Of a stretch of DNA of 64,000 nucleotides, positions 8,435-18,061 are shown one piece after another. The notes under the pieces are model-generated. The model did not search any database, was not told where the DNA came from, and worked only from the letters and a program-made list of their open reading frames with translations. Source of the DNA: Alkalinema sp. CACIAM 70d (GTDB lineage Bacteria; Cyanobacteriota; Cyanobacteriia; Leptolyngbyales; Leptolyngbyaceae); contig MUGG01000190.1 of NCBI GenBank assembly GCA_002148405.1, positions 1-64,000 on the forward strand, written 5' to 3'. Each line of letters opens with the position of its first letter. Position 1 is the stretch's first letter. The position numbers and the translations under genes are program-made.

Positions 8435-10684
8435 ATGGCTATGACAACTCAGCTAGCCCCCGACGCACCACAAACGTTTTACTATGCTGATGGCCAGCGT
8501 ATTCCGATCGCTCCCTCGCAAACGTTTATTGCAGTGCGTCCCGATCGTGCCAGTTCCATGAATGCATCGACGGATGTGCACCAGCTAGCCAGCAACTTAG
8601 TCGAAAACGATCCGACGAGTGAAGTGTTTGAACTACCGCAATATAACTTAGCGGTCATTCGGGTGAACGACAGTCGGAGTGCCTCACCTGCTTTTGCCAG
8701 CGCCCATAGTATTGCCTCCTTTGTCACCGCACAACCGGAAATGACCCTGGGGCCATCGGTCTATGAAGTCGCCAATGCGGGGACTGAAGAAGGCTTGGTG
8801 ATTGTCGGCGAAATCTTGGTGAAATTTAAACCGGGTATTGCCGCTGCCGATCGCGATCGCCTCTTCCACGAAAATCATATTACCGTTTTACAAGCAGATT
8901 ATCCTGAGCCAGATTCCTATTTAGTCGGGGTGCAAAATCCAGAAGATACTATTACGATCGCCAATACGCTCCACGAAAGTCAACTGACCGAATATGCCCA
9001 ACCCAACTTTGTTCGGTTAACGCAGCGGCCCAGTGCCCGTGGCTTTAGTAGTGGATTGAGTAATGGTGCTTCTGTGCTAGCTCCTCCCCTCAAAGTAGAA
9101 AGCCAAAAAACCCAGGCAAAAGCCGCGACCAAACGAGCTAAATCCTCACCAACTCTAGACACCCCGAGCCTGCAAGCCACGATTAATGATCCGGGTTTTA
9201 GTTCCCAATGGGGATTACAAAAAATCAAAGCTCCAGATGCCTGGAACATCACCATGGGGAGTCCCAACATTACGATCGCGGTGATTGACGAAGGCTGCGA
9301 TTTACAACACGAAGATATTGAATACAAGCTTCCGGGCTACGATGCTGTGACCCGCAGCGACAATCCCAGTGCTCAACGTCGGGATGGCCATGGAACCTCC
9401 TGTGCTGGAGTCGTAGCCGCCAAGGCAAACAATGGCCTCGGCGGAGCAGGCGTTGCCCCCAACTGTAAGATTTTGCCGATTCGCATTGCCTACGGCAACG
9501 GTCGCGGTTGGGTAACCAGTGATGCCATGATTGCCGATGGCATTCGCACAGCAGTCAATCGAGGGGCGGATGTGTTGTCCAACTCCTGGGGCGGCGGCGC
9601 ACCCAGTACCGCCATCACCAGCGCCTTCCAGTATGCCCAAACCAATGGGCGGGGTGGCAAGGGCTGCGCGATCGCGATCGCCACTGCTAATTCCGACTTG
9701 AATCAAGTGGCCTATCCCGCCAATTTGTCCCCAACGATTCCGGGTTTGCTTGCAGTGGGAGCCAGCAACGAGTGGGATCAACGCAAGAGCAAATCCAGCT
9801 TGGATGGGGAAAACTGGTGGGGTTCCAACTATGGCCCTGAGGTGGATGTCGTTGCGCCGGGGGTTCATATCTACACCACCGATATCACCGGAGCCGCAGG
9901 TTATACAGGCACTAACTACATTCCCAACTTCAACGGCACTTCTTCTGCCACGCCCCACGTCGCTGGGCTGATGGGGTTGATTCTCTCCGCTGATCCCAAT
10001 TTGCGCGCCTGGGAAGTGGAAGACATCATTCACCTCAGCGCCGATGAATTGGGCACCGCAGGCCGCGATCCAGAATATGGCTATGGCCGCATTAACTGTC
10101 TGAAAGCCCTGGAAATGATGCGACCCATCTGGTACGACTTGAATGCCCAGCCGGAATTTATTGGCGCAGGCAGAGAGTGTTTCATGCGGGTCAGTTTCCG
10201 GATTTTTAATCCCAGCTTGAATACGGTTCGCTTAGATTCCGTAACGCTGACTTCCCACACTGACGATTGGAGTACGGAAATCGATCGCTTTGAGTATCGT
10301 CCCAATCCTGGGAATATGCTCGATCCCATGATGAATCAAGACGTGAAATTCAACACATTACTCCTCAAGGCCAATGGTTCAGAAAGCCAAGGCTGGAGTT
10401 ACCGTTGGTCGATTAACTGGACGTATACGTTCTGGCGACCAGGTTCTGCGCGAACCGCTATGAATGTTCAACCCAGCCAAATCGCAATGAATGAAGCCAA
10501 TGGAACTAAAGTCAATGGCCAAGTGATTCGAGGGGGAAATGCAGGAGCTGGAACGAAAGAAGCCGTTAACCACACTCCCACACCCGTCGTGAATAATCAG
10601 ACCGAGGTGACAAATAGTGATGGATTAGGGGATACACTCACGATCGATCGACAGAGCAAAACGATTACGATCGTGATTCGTTAG
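8435..10684 (+). CDS. Subtilisin-family (S8) serine protease without signal peptide
   Basis: A 749-residue subtilase. The catalytic triad is complete: Asp285 (AVIDEGCDL), His319 (RDGHGTSCAG) and Ser503 (NGTSSATPHVAG). The first roughly 240 residues form a propeptide-like region, including a segment EGLVIVGEILVKFKPGIAAADRD typical of fervidolysin-type prodomains. The protease core spans about 245-560, and a C-terminal beta-rich domain of about 180 residues follows. There is no hydrophobic signal at the N-terminus (MAMTTQLAPDAPQTFYYADG), so it is either cytoplasmic or exported by a non-Sec route. A TAGGAG ribosome site lies just before the ATG. The substrate is unknown. Confidence 0.9.
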   Translation: MAMTTQLAPDAPQTFYYADGQRIPIAPSQTFIAVRPDRASSMNASTDVHQLASNLVENDPTSEVFELPQYNLAVIRVNDSRSASPAFASAHSIASFVTAQPEMTLGPSVYEVANAGTEEGLVIVGEILVKFKPGIAAADRDRLFHENHITVLQADYPEPDSYLVGVQNPEDTITIANTLHESQLTEYAQPNFVRLTQRPSARGFSSGLSNGASVLAPPLKVESQKTQAKAATKRAKSSPTLDTPSLQATINDPGFSSQWGLQKIKAPDAWNITMGSPNITIAVIDEGCDLQHEDIEYKLPGYDAVTRSDNPSAQRRDGHGTSCAGVVAAKANNGLGGAGVAPNCKILPIRIAYGNGRGWVTSDAMIADGIRTAVNRGADVLSNSWGGGAPSTAITSAFQYAQTNGRGGKGCAIAIATANSDLNQVAYPANLSPTIPGLLAVGASNEWDQRKSKSSLDGENWWGSNYGPEVDVVAPGVHIYTTDITGAAGYTGTNYIPNFNGTSSATPHVAGLMGLILSADPNLRAWEVEDIIHLSADELGTAGRDPEYGYGRINCLKALEMMRPIWYDLNAQPEFIGAGRECFMRVSFRIFNPSLNTVRLDSVTLTSHTDDWSTEIDRFEYRPNPGNMLDPMMNQDVKFNTLLLKANGSESQGWSYRWSINWTYTFWRPGSARTAMNVQPSQIAMNEANGTKVNGQVIRGGNAGAGTKEAVNHTPTPVVNNQTEVTNSDGLGDTLTIDRQSKTITIVIR

Positions 10685-10707
10685 TAACCACGATCTAGCC
10701 CGATCGA

Positions 10708-10755
10708 GCCAAGGGATGAAGCAATGGAGACTCAACCTTTCTTCCATCCCTTGGC
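10708..10755 (+). terminator. Stem-loop after the subtilase gene
   Basis: GCCAAGGGATG-AAG and CTTC-CATCCCTTGGC form a stem of over 10 bp around a loop of about 20 bases, 24 bases after the stop codon. It lacks a clear U tract, so it may stabilise the 3' end rather than terminate alone. Confidence 0.4.
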
Positions 10756-10784
10756 CATGCCTAATGATCAACATTCTGGACAAT

Positions 10785-10809
10785 AAAAAGGGGAAGCCAT
10801 GGCTTCCCC
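10785..10809 (-). terminator. Intrinsic terminator of rtcB
   Basis: The palindrome GGGGAAGCCATGGCTTCCCC (10790-10809) gives an 8-bp stem with CATG loop. On the minus strand it is followed by TTTTT (10789-10785), about 60 bases after the rtcB stop. Confidence 0.75.
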
Positions 10810-10868
10810 AATGCAGTATCTTTCTGACGATATCTTTCTGACGATCGTTCTAACTCTCAGTAGAAGGG

Positions 10869-12050
10869 CTATCCCTTGACACAAACTACTTGCTTCAGCG
10901 TAGCCACAACTTCCACCAAATCGTTTTGGTTTTCCATCACCTGTTCGATCGGTTTGTAAGCCGCTGGAATTTCGTCGATAATCCCTTCATCTTTTCGGCA
11001 TTCAATCCCTTTCGTTTGCTGAACCAAGTCATCTAAGGTGTAGGTACGCTTAGCCTTCGATCGGGAGAGTAACCGTCCTGCCCCGTGGGAACAGGAGCAG
11101 TAGCTCTCTGCACAGCCTTTACCGCGCACAATATAGGACTTAGCACCCATGGAACCGGGGATAATCCCCAGATCGCCTTCCTGGGCACGCACCGCCCCTT
11201 TGCGGGTGACATAGACACTTTCACCGTAGTGGGTTTCCCGTTCCGCATAGTTGTGGTGGCAGTTCACCGAGAGGGTTGGCTTAAACGGTTTTCCGCCCGC
11301 CAGATGACGTTCCATGATTTGCTTAAAGCGTGCCATCATGACATCACGATTGTATTGGGCGTACTGCTGTGCCCATTGCAAATCCCGCCAGTAGGCTGCA
11401 AATTCCGGCGTTCCTTCCACAAAGTAAGCGAGTTCCGGATCAGGCAGCTTTTCACCTGCCATTTTGGCTAATTCTCGCCCCGTTTGGATATGGTTTTTCG
11501 CCAGCATGTTGCCAATGTTGCGGGAACCAGAGTGCAGCATCAACCAGACTGAATTTTCTGTATCGACACAGACTTCAATAAAGTGATTGCCACCGCCCAA
11601 GGAACCCATTTGCTTCAGTGCTTTACTTTCTAGGTGTTGCACGCCTTCATGCAAGTCCTTAAAGGATTTCCACCCCTGCCAGTTCAGCACCATTTTATTG
11701 GCATCTTTATTTTCGTCAAAACCCACCGGAATCATCGCTTCGATGTCCTGACGAATTTTCTTGAGTTTGCCGTCTAATTGGTCTGCGGTGTAGGGCGTTT
11801 TAATTGCGCACATGCCACAGCCAATATCCACCCCGATCGCAGCAGGAATAATGGCATCTTTGGTGGCAATGACGGAACCGACCAGTGCACCTTTGCCGAG
11901 GTGAACATCGGGCATGAGCGAAACATGTTTGAAAATAAACGGCAAGGATGCAACATTCTTGGCCATCTGAATTTCTTCGTGCCCTAGGTCATGGTTTGCC
12001 CAAGACAGAATGGGCGATCGCGTCGATAACTTGAGTTTTTCGTAGGGCAT
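10869..12050 (-). CDS. rtcB: RtcB-family RNA ligase
   Basis: RNA-splicing ligase that joins 2',3'-cyclic phosphate or 3'-phosphate ends to 5'-OH ends using GTP and Mn2+. Visible motifs: DVHLGKGALVGSV, GVDIGCGM, SLGGGNHFIEV, MLHSGSRNIG, VNCHHNYAERE, IIPGSMGAKSY and CSHGAGR, whose histidine is the guanylylated residue. At 393 residues from the ATG at 12050 it is a short, archetypal bacterial form; an upstream in-frame extension is not protein-like. No archease or RtcA gene is adjacent, so repair or tRNA ligation partners are not implied by context. Confidence 0.93.
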   Translation of the reverse strand: MPYEKLKLSTRSPILSWANHDLGHEEIQMAKNVASLPFIFKHVSLMPDVHLGKGALVGSVIATKDAIIPAAIGVDIGCGMCAIKTPYTADQLDGKLKKIRQDIEAMIPVGFDENKDANKMVLNWQGWKSFKDLHEGVQHLESKALKQMGSLGGGNHFIEVCVDTENSVWLMLHSGSRNIGNMLAKNHIQTGRELAKMAGEKLPDPELAYFVEGTPEFAAYWRDLQWAQQYAQYNRDVMMARFKQIMERHLAGGKPFKPTLSVNCHHNYAERETHYGESVYVTRKGAVRAQEGDLGIIPGSMGAKSYIVRGKGCAESYCSCSHGAGRLLSRSKAKRTYTLDDLVQQTKGIECRKDEGIIDEIPAAYKPIEQVMENQNDLVEVVATLKQVVCVKG

Positions 12051-12399
12051 AATCCGGGGCCTCTTAAGGACTGACAAGAAGTTGAACAGACAAGGAAATA
12101 GGACTACTTCACTGGTAGACTCTTTATTTGTAGTATTTGTATTACGCAAATGTCAAGCTAATCATAATGATTCGATGGAGGGGCTGTTATTAGGACTGGT
12201 TAGAGCGGTTATGGACAGCAGTTGAGCGATTACAGGTTGTAGTACGAGTGCCATCTTGCCCTTCCAATGGACGCGACCTTCTTTGCGGGTCTTTACCGAG
12301 ATAGATTCGCTAGCCAATCGCTTATGCAGTATTCCTATAATATGACTTTATAATTAATGGGTAATATAGTGAAATATGAACGATGATTGGGAGACAAAA
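12051..12399. other. Divergent promoter region, rtcB / TauE-SafE
   Basis: A 349-bp spacer between divergent genes. TATAAT words at 12336-12341 and 12349-12354 are plausible -10 elements for the rightward gene, but no consensus -35 element is seen. Confidence 0.4.
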
Positions 12400-13299
12400 A
12401 TGGTGTGGCTCGTGGGTTACTTCTTAGCCATTTGCATTGGGGTCAGCTTAGGGTTGCTGGGGGGTGGGGGGTCAGTCTTAGCCCTTCCCGTTTTGGTTTA
12501 TGTGATGGGAATTGCTCCCAAGCCCGCGATCGCCATGACCCTCATCATCGTTGGCACGATTAGCTTATTTGGCAGCATTCCCTATGCCTTGCGAGGCCAT
12601 CTGAACTTTAAAGCTGCCGGAATTTTTGGATCAGCCACCATGGTAGGGGCCTATCTGGGAGCCAGAATCGCTACCCTGCCCTTTGTTACCAGCACATTCC
12701 AAATGATTTTGTTTGGCCTGCTGATGCTGGTTGCAGCAGGGCTCATGATCTATCGGACCAACCGCGTCGATCGGCAAGACAGTCAGAACCCACTCGAAAC
12801 CGGAGAGTACATCCAGCCTGCTTGCAAATATTGTTGGCTCTGGCTGATGACAGAAGGGCTTGCAGTGGGTGTCTTAACGGGATTGATTGGAGTCGGCGGT
12901 GGATTTGCGATCGTGCCTGCATTAGTCCTGCTGGGCAAGCTTCCCATGCGAGAGGCGATCGGAACTTCTTTGCTAATCATTGCCTGCAATTCCGTAGCCG
13001 GTCTTGTGGGCTACTTAGGACACGTGGAGTTAGCGTGGCAGCTAACCGTTTCATTCACGTTTCTAGCGGGATTGGGAACAGCGATCGGGGCATATTTTGC
13101 CAAGTTTGTGTCCGTCCAACATCTTCAAAAAGGGTTTGGATACTTTTTGCTGGCGGTGGCAACGTTTGTTTTGATCCAAAATCGTGCTAGCTTGCAAGGC
13201 TCCAAAAAGACTGCCACGCAGTTGTTCCAACATCAATCTGAGCCTTGGGCTAGACACCTTGCCTCTTTTCCCAGCTATGAATCACGGCAACAATCCTGA
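12400..13299 (+). CDS. TauE/SafE (TSUP) family permease
   Basis: A roughly 299-residue membrane protein with about eight helices and two related halves, each opening with a glycine-rich motif (VSLGLLGGGGSVLALPVLVYV and the later GLIGVGGGFAIVPALVLL), the signature of TauE/SafE sulfite/organosulfonate exporters. ATG at 12400 is chosen because GGGAG sits six bases upstream; an ATG at 12376 lacks such a site. A hydrophilic tail of about 35 residues follows the last helix. The substrate, possibly sulfite or thiosulfate, cannot be read from sequence. Monocistronic. Confidence 0.85.
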   Translation: MVWLVGYFLAICIGVSLGLLGGGGSVLALPVLVYVMGIAPKPAIAMTLIIVGTISLFGSIPYALRGHLNFKAAGIFGSATMVGAYLGARIATLPFVTSTFQMILFGLLMLVAAGLMIYRTNRVDRQDSQNPLETGEYIQPACKYCWLWLMTEGLAVGVLTGLIGVGGGFAIVPALVLLGKLPMREAIGTSLLIIACNSVAGLVGYLGHVELAWQLTVSFTFLAGLGTAIGAYFAKFVSVQHLQKGFGYFLLAVATFVLIQNRASLQGSKKTATQLFQHQSEPWARHLASFPSYESRQQS

Positions 13300-13464
13300 G
13301 CATTATCTAGACTTCCCTATGCTCAATTGCTGACCTTGCACATTAATATTACTTGACCACATAAATTCAATCTAATTCAGTGTTCGTCAACACATGCCAG
13401 TAGGGTCTAAGACCTTGTAGGGTAGATGGAAGTATTCAAACCCTTCTGTTAATTTAGAGTCTCT

Positions 13465-14226
13465 ATGTCATCGTCATCGGTTTACGAACTCGTGGCCAAG
13501 GGCGGCCCTATCATGGTGCCGATCGTGGTGCTTTCCATCCTAGCCTTTGCCTGCGCCTTTGAGCGTGCTTGGTTCTGGTTGCGAGTCTTTCAAGGCGAAC
13601 AACGGATTGTTTACCAAGTTCTGGATGCAGCCCAACACAGCTTAGACGAAGCTAAGGAACTGGCTGAACGTGCCAACCACACACCGATTGGGCGTTTTCT
13701 CCTAGCGCCCCTCAAACTCAAGCAGCCCAGCCCTGAAACCTTTCGCCTTGCGCTGGAGTCAACTGGGGAACAGGAATTTTCCCAAATGCGCAAGGGGGAC
13801 AAGCTCCTGGAAACGATCGTGGCAGTGGCTCCTCTGCTGGGTTTGTTAGGAACGGTAACGGGATTAATCACAACCTTCCTAAACCTCAAAATTGGTGAAG
13901 GGGGAGCCGATGTAGACCTCAGTAAAGCCGCTGCGGGGATTGGGGAAGCGCTGATTACCACAGCAGGAGGGATGATTGTGGCGATCGTGGCCCTGATGAT
14001 TTTTCGAGTTTCCATTACCTTACAAGCAAAACAGGTTGACTACTTCGCCAAGGTTGGCAGTGATCTAGAGCTAATCTATCGCCAAGTTTGGTATGAGCCG
14101 TTCCATCGGGATCATTTTCCATCCGCTGACACCGATAACAGCAACCCAGTAGGCCCGCACTTCCAAGCCCCGGAGCCTCCCAATCCCCCCAAGCCCTTTA
14201 GTTCTGGCCCTTCGCTTTTTCCTTAA
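13465..14226 (+). CDS. ExbB/TolQ/MotA-family proton channel subunit
   Basis: A 253-residue inner-membrane protein with three helices (about residues 15-35, 115-140 and 160-185) in the MotA/TolQ/ExbB arrangement, including the conserved PLLGLLGTVTGLI segment. With ExbD it forms a proton-driven motor that energises outer-membrane transport through TonB or a Tol-like protein. The C-terminus is proline-rich. The exbD gene begins 95 bp downstream. No TonB or receptor gene is next to it. Confidence 0.88.
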   Translation: MSSSSVYELVAKGGPIMVPIVVLSILAFACAFERAWFWLRVFQGEQRIVYQVLDAAQHSLDEAKELAERANHTPIGRFLLAPLKLKQPSPETFRLALESTGEQEFSQMRKGDKLLETIVAVAPLLGLLGTVTGLITTFLNLKIGEGGADVDLSKAAAGIGEALITTAGGMIVAIVALMIFRVSITLQAKQVDYFAKVGSDLELIYRQVWYEPFHRDHFPSADTDNSNPVGPHFQAPEPPNPPKPFSSGPSLFP

Positions 14227-14320
14227 GGGTTCACACTTGCCCAATGCCTAGGCTGCTGATCCGGTACCTGCACCCCCGATCTTGATTTCCTGATCTTTTT
14301 GCGATGCCCTTCCCAATGCC

Positions 14321-14737
14321 ATGAAATTTAAAAGCCAGTCCCAAAAATCCCAAATGCCCGAGGTGAACTTGGTGCCCATGATGGATGTGGTCATGACGAT
14401 TTTGACATTCTTTATCATCGTTTCCATGACCTTAACCCGTGGCAAAGGAGCTTCGGTCAAGGTGAATCTGCCCAGTACCCAAGCCGGAGCTAGCCAAGAA
14501 AAAGCCCCCCAACCCATTGTTGTCACGTTGGATGCCCAAGGGCAGCTGTATCTGGGCAAAGTCCCTGCGACCCTCCCTGAAATTGCCCCTCAAGTGACGG
14601 CCTATCTGCAACAGGATCCCCAGGGGGTGGTTTTACTCAAGGCCGATCGCGCCCTATCCTACGAAAAAGTGGTGCAAATTCTCGGCCAACTCCGAGCCGT
14701 CGGAGGCGATCGGGTGTCCTTAGCGATCGAGGGCTAA
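14321..14737 (+). CDS. ExbD/TolR-family biopolymer transport protein
   Basis: A 138-residue partner of the preceding channel protein. It has one N-terminal membrane helix (MPEVNLVPMMDVVMTILTFF) containing the proton-carrying aspartate (Asp22 in PMMDVV), and a periplasmic domain with VTLDAQGQLYLG and the closing segment LRAVGGDRVSLAIEG. Length and layout match ExbD. The two genes are probably one operon. Confidence 0.88.
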   Translation: MKFKSQSQKSQMPEVNLVPMMDVVMTILTFFIIVSMTLTRGKGASVKVNLPSTQAGASQEKAPQPIVVTLDAQGQLYLGKVPATLPEIAPQVTAYLQQDPQGVVLLKADRALSYEKVVQILGQLRAVGGDRVSLAIEG

Positions 14738-14788
14738 AGGAAAAACCTATGAAATCTAGCCTGTGCTATCTCTGGGATATTTCAAGTG

Positions 14789-15406
14789 CTATTTCAAGAA
14801 ACTTGAAATCCCCCACAGCACCAAGAACGTCATCCAACTAATGACGATCGTGTCATTTGGAAGCCCTGGGATCAGCGATTTGAGCAGGGTGTAACTTAAC
14901 GTGCCCATGACAAACCCCCCAATCAGTCCACCAAAGCTCCAGAGCACTGAACGGCCTAGACGCCTTTCTTTGCGGTATAGGAAATACAAGCCACTGCCGG
15001 TGGCCAGCATCATTGCTAGCTGGATGACCTGAGGCTGGGGCATCAAGCCTACCCAAGCCCCGAGTCCTACGTAGACGATCGCAGGCAATACCCAACTCCA
15101 CTGCCCCGTCTGCCCTAGGATGGACTGGAACCATTGGCCCGACTCCTTGACCACTGCGGCTGTTTTCTGCTGAACAGAAGGGGGGGCTTGTTCGGCAAAA
15201 CGGATTCCATCTGGGACGGCAATCTTGCCTTCTTGGCGCAGCTTAAGGCGCTGCATCAAGACTGCGTCATAGGCTGCTTCCACTTGGGCGACTTTCTGGG
15301 GTTCGTCTGCATATTCCTGTAACAAACGAGTTCGCGTTGCCTGAATTTCTTCAAAAGTCGCACCCTCAGCAACACCCAACTTTTCGTAAGGACTTTGCTC
15401 ACTCAT
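14789..15406 (-). CDS. CPP1-like J-like-domain membrane protein
   Basis: A 205-residue protein with an N-terminal J-like domain (SPYEKLGVAEGATFEEIQATRTRLLQEYADEP broken here over residues 4-38), lacking the HPD tripeptide, then a linker and three to four membrane helices (about 95-120, 122-140, 148-170 and 183-203). This is the CPP1-like (DUF3353) family of cyanobacteria and plastids, whose plant member acts as a chaperone for light-dependent protochlorophyllide reductase. It is convergent with exbD across 51 bp. Confidence 0.85.
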   Translation of the reverse strand: MSEQSPYEKLGVAEGATFEEIQATRTRLLQEYADEPQKVAQVEAAYDAVLMQRLKLRQEGKIAVPDGIRFAEQAPPSVQQKTAAVVKESGQWFQSILGQTGQWSWVLPAIVYVGLGAWVGLMPQPQVIQLAMMLATGSGLYFLYRKERRLGRSVLWSFGGLIGGFVMGTLSYTLLKSLIPGLPNDTIVISWMTFLVLWGISSFLK

Positions 15407-15851
15407 TAGCCGCTACTCCACAGTTAAGTTCCAGCGTAGCTCAGGGTTACCTTCCTCCACAACTCTTCAGACAAAACTTCAGAGAGGTATCTGAGATTGT
15501 GATGAATTAGCAACCCCAAGCACACCCTTAAAGGTAAACTTCAGGGATGATGACTGTAAGATATTGAAGATTATTGTGATTATTAGCAACTCCTAGGGCT
15601 ATCTCCCAGATAGCTTATCATTTCCGCCCAAGCACACTGATATCTTATTGGCAAGGTAGGGCATACTAGTCCTGATAATAGATTTATATAATGTGGATAT
15701 TTATGAAGAATCCTTTGGGGTAATCACGATCGCGTCCTGTGATCTCAATCACTCACTGGACTAAGGATTTAAGGGAGGTTATGGGAAAGCCCCAATCTGC
15801 CCTAGGTCGGGAGTGCTTCTATTGCACATTGTGTCCTTGAAATACAAGGTT
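15407..15851. other. Intergenic before the response regulator
   Basis: No gene is seen. TATAAT at 15687-15692 is a plausible -10 element without a good -35 partner. A diffuse duplication (ATTAGCAACCCC near 15508, ATTAGCAACTCC near 15583) is visible. Confidence 0.4.
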
Positions 15852-16580
15852 ATGGCCATGGCTCAAGCCAAAATTTTGGTAGTTGATGACGAATCAGCTG
15901 TTCGAAACCTCATTCACCGCTTCTTGAGTAAGCAAGACTTTCAGGTAGAGTCCGCTGAGGACGGAAAGAGTGCTTTAGCGATGTTTGAAAGTTTTAATCC
16001 AGATCTGGTGATTCTGGATGTCAATTTGCCCGATGCCAATGGATACAGTCTTTGCCAAGAGATGCAAAGCCGGACGGGCGTATTTGTGCTGATGCTCACC
16101 AGTCGGACGGACGAAGCCGATAAAATTCGAGCATTTAGCCAAGGGGCGGATGACTACATCACCAAGCCTTTTAGTCTCGGCGAACTGGGAGCGAGGGTGG
16201 GAGCCATTCTGAAACGGCAACGGATTGTGACCACTGCCGAACAACAATGTTTGATCTTTAATAGCTTAGTGATCGATCCGGTGCGCCGAGAAGTCAAAAT
16301 TAATGACGATTTAATTTCTTTAACGGCTCTAGAATTTGACCTGCTGCATTTTTTGGCCAGCCATCCTGGGAAAGTTTGGCGGCGATCGGATCTCATCCAA
16401 CAAGTCTGGGATTATGAATATGTCGGGGATCAGCGGGTGGTGGATGTCCACATTGGCCAAATTCGCAAAAAAATTGAATTGGATACCAGTCAACCAGCGT
16501 TAATCCAGACAGTGCGAGGGGTCGGTTACAAATTCGAATCTCCAGCAACCAGTCCTGCGGTGGAAACAAGCGTCAACTAA
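15852..16580 (+). CDS. OmpR/PhoB-type response regulator
   Basis: A 242-residue DNA-binding response regulator. The receiver domain (residues 6-122) has the acidic pair in VVDDE, the phospho-acceptor Asp56 in VILDVNLP, Thr in MLTSR and Lys in ITKPFSLGE. A winged-helix DNA-binding domain follows (about 135-230), ending with RVVDVHIGQIRKKIE and the TVRGVGYKF wing. ATG at 15852 is preferred over an upstream ATG at 15813, which would add a non-conserved leader. No kinase gene is adjacent, so its partner is elsewhere. Confidence 0.88.
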   Translation: MAMAQAKILVVDDESAVRNLIHRFLSKQDFQVESAEDGKSALAMFESFNPDLVILDVNLPDANGYSLCQEMQSRTGVFVLMLTSRTDEADKIRAFSQGADDYITKPFSLGELGARVGAILKRQRIVTTAEQQCLIFNSLVIDPVRREVKINDDLISLTALEFDLLHFLASHPGKVWRRSDLIQQVWDYEYVGDQRVVDVHIGQIRKKIELDTSQPALIQTVRGVGYKFESPATSPAVETSVN

Positions 16581-16601
16581 AGTGTCAACTAGAGCTGAGC
16601 T

Positions 16602-17519
16602 CTAGAGACGATACTGCCGATAGACGTTGCTGGCAGCGCGATGCAGCAGTGAGTGGCGATACACCAGCGCATTCATATCCTCACTATAGCCGCCACCGAT
16701 GACGCAGGCCACTGGGCACCCTAGGGATAAACAGGTGGTGAGGACTTGCATTTCTCGGCGGTAGAGTCCGGTATCCGTTAGATTCAGCTTCCCTAAACGA
16801 TCGTCCAAGTGGGGGTCAATTCCCGCATCGTACAGAACCAAGTCAGGCTTAACGTGGGTGAGTAGGTCGGGTAAATAGCGATCGAGGGTCTGCAAGTATT
16901 CATCATCTTCCATGCCTGCCCGAAGTGGCACGTCCAAATCACTTTTCTGCTTCGTCCCAGGAAAGTTAATTTCACAGTGCATGGAAAACGTGAACACGCT
17001 CTCATCATTTTGAAAGATAAAGGCTGTACCGTCGCCTTGGTGCACATCTAAATCGACAATCAGGACTTTGTGAACCAAGCCGATCTGTTGCAAATATCGG
17101 GCCGCGATCGCCAAGTCATTAAAAATGCAAAAGCCGGAACCATGGGCTGGAAATGCATGGTGGGTACCGCCAGCAGTATTACACGCCAAACCCGTTTTTA
17201 GCGCGAGTTGGGCAGTTAAGATTGTGCCGCCAACTGCTGTACAGGTGCGATTCACCAAAGCAGGACTCCAGGGCAAGCCGATACGACGTTGAGCTTTGGC
17301 ATCTAGGGTACCTGTGCAATAGGCATTTACATAGTCGGAATCATGGATCAATTCAATCCAGGGACTAGGGGGGCGATCAGGCTGATGGAATTGCTCGATC
17401 GTGGCCACGCCATCCCGCAATAAACAGTCGTAAAGATTTTTAAATTTCGCCATTGGGAAGCGATGACCGATCGGTAGGGGCACAACGTAGTCAGGATGGT
17501 AGATCAGCGGTAAATCCAT
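16602..17519 (-). CDS. Histone-deacetylase-family hydrolase
   Basis: A 305-residue zinc amidohydrolase of the arginase/deacetylase fold. Hallmarks are GGTHHAFPAHGSGFC (the paired active-site histidines), LIVDLDVHQGDGTA (zinc ligands Asp and His), the later zinc-ligand Asp in YDAGIDPH and GGGYSEDM (transition-state tyrosine region). Bacterial members deacetylate acetylpolyamines, acetoin-related compounds or proteins; the substrate here is not apparent. It ends convergently with the response regulator gene, only 21 bp apart. Confidence 0.9.
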   Translation of the reverse strand: MDLPLIYHPDYVVPLPIGHRFPMAKFKNLYDCLLRDGVATIEQFHQPDRPPSPWIELIHDSDYVNAYCTGTLDAKAQRRIGLPWSPALVNRTCTAVGGTILTAQLALKTGLACNTAGGTHHAFPAHGSGFCIFNDLAIAARYLQQIGLVHKVLIVDLDVHQGDGTAFIFQNDESVFTFSMHCEINFPGTKQKSDLDVPLRAGMEDDEYLQTLDRYLPDLLTHVKPDLVLYDAGIDPHLDDRLGKLNLTDTGLYRREMQVLTTCLSLGCPVACVIGGGYSEDMNALVYRHSLLHRAASNVYRQYRL

Positions 17520-17630
17520 GGAGGGACTCAGCCTGAAAATGGTTTTGAGATTTGTTACAAAAAGCCCTAAAGTATATCTCTTTGTAAGATTTTACGAGAT
17601 TTGAATCAGCCATCCCCTAGACTACTGTTT

Positions 17631-17705
17631 ACGAATTTGTTGACGCATTAGTTAAACGAATCGGTTGAACGAATTAGTTGGACGAATTAGTTGACGAATT
17701 TGATG
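17631..17705 (+). repeat. Six degenerate tandem copies of a 12-13-bp unit
   Basis: The units are variants of ACGAATTAGTTG(G), at 17631, 17643, 17656, 17669, 17682 and 17694. The array lies between the divergent deacetylase-like gene and the small membrane protein gene, ending about 40 bases before the latter's ATG. Confidence 0.75.
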
Positions 17706-17743
17706 TCCTCATTTCACAACACTTCCTGCACAGAACATTCGTT

Positions 17744-18061
17744 ATGGCTCATCCAGTTTGGTATCAATTTATTCTTTTAATTTCCTTTTTTGCCAGCGTT
17801 TTAGGTTTATTTTTGCTCTATAACCATCAAACGATTCGTCAAGAAGATTTGGATGAAACGCAATGGATGCTCTTTGCAATGAGCTTCGCCTATTGGATTA
17901 CCCATTGTCTGGCTGCGGCGCTACAAAACTGGATTAATCCAGACTGGTCGATCGTGATGTTAGGTCTGAAGTTTACGGCAGTGGTTTCAGGCATGCTGAC
18001 CTTTTCCTGTGCCCTAAGTCTGCCTTTGAACCAAATGGCAGTCAAGGAGCAAGTGGAGTAA
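17744..18061 (+). CDS. Small three-helix membrane protein
   Basis: A 105-residue protein beginning MAHPVWYQFILLISFF, with three hydrophobic segments (about residues 5-27, 42-62 and 73-96). No family is recognised. The in-frame extension upstream (from 17678) runs through a tandem-repeat array and is unlikely to be translated, so ATG at 17744 is taken. A polar tail follows the third helix. Confidence 0.5.
   Translation: MAHPVWYQFILLISFFASVLGLFLLYNHQTIRQEDLDETQWMLFAMSFAYWITHCLAAALQNWINPDWSIVMLGLKFTAVVSGMLTFSCALSLPLNQMAVKEQVE

Noticed and set aside
9302..10033. 243-codon minus-strand frame within the subtilase gene
   Set aside because: It is antisense to a gene with complete catalytic motifs; composition mirrors that gene.
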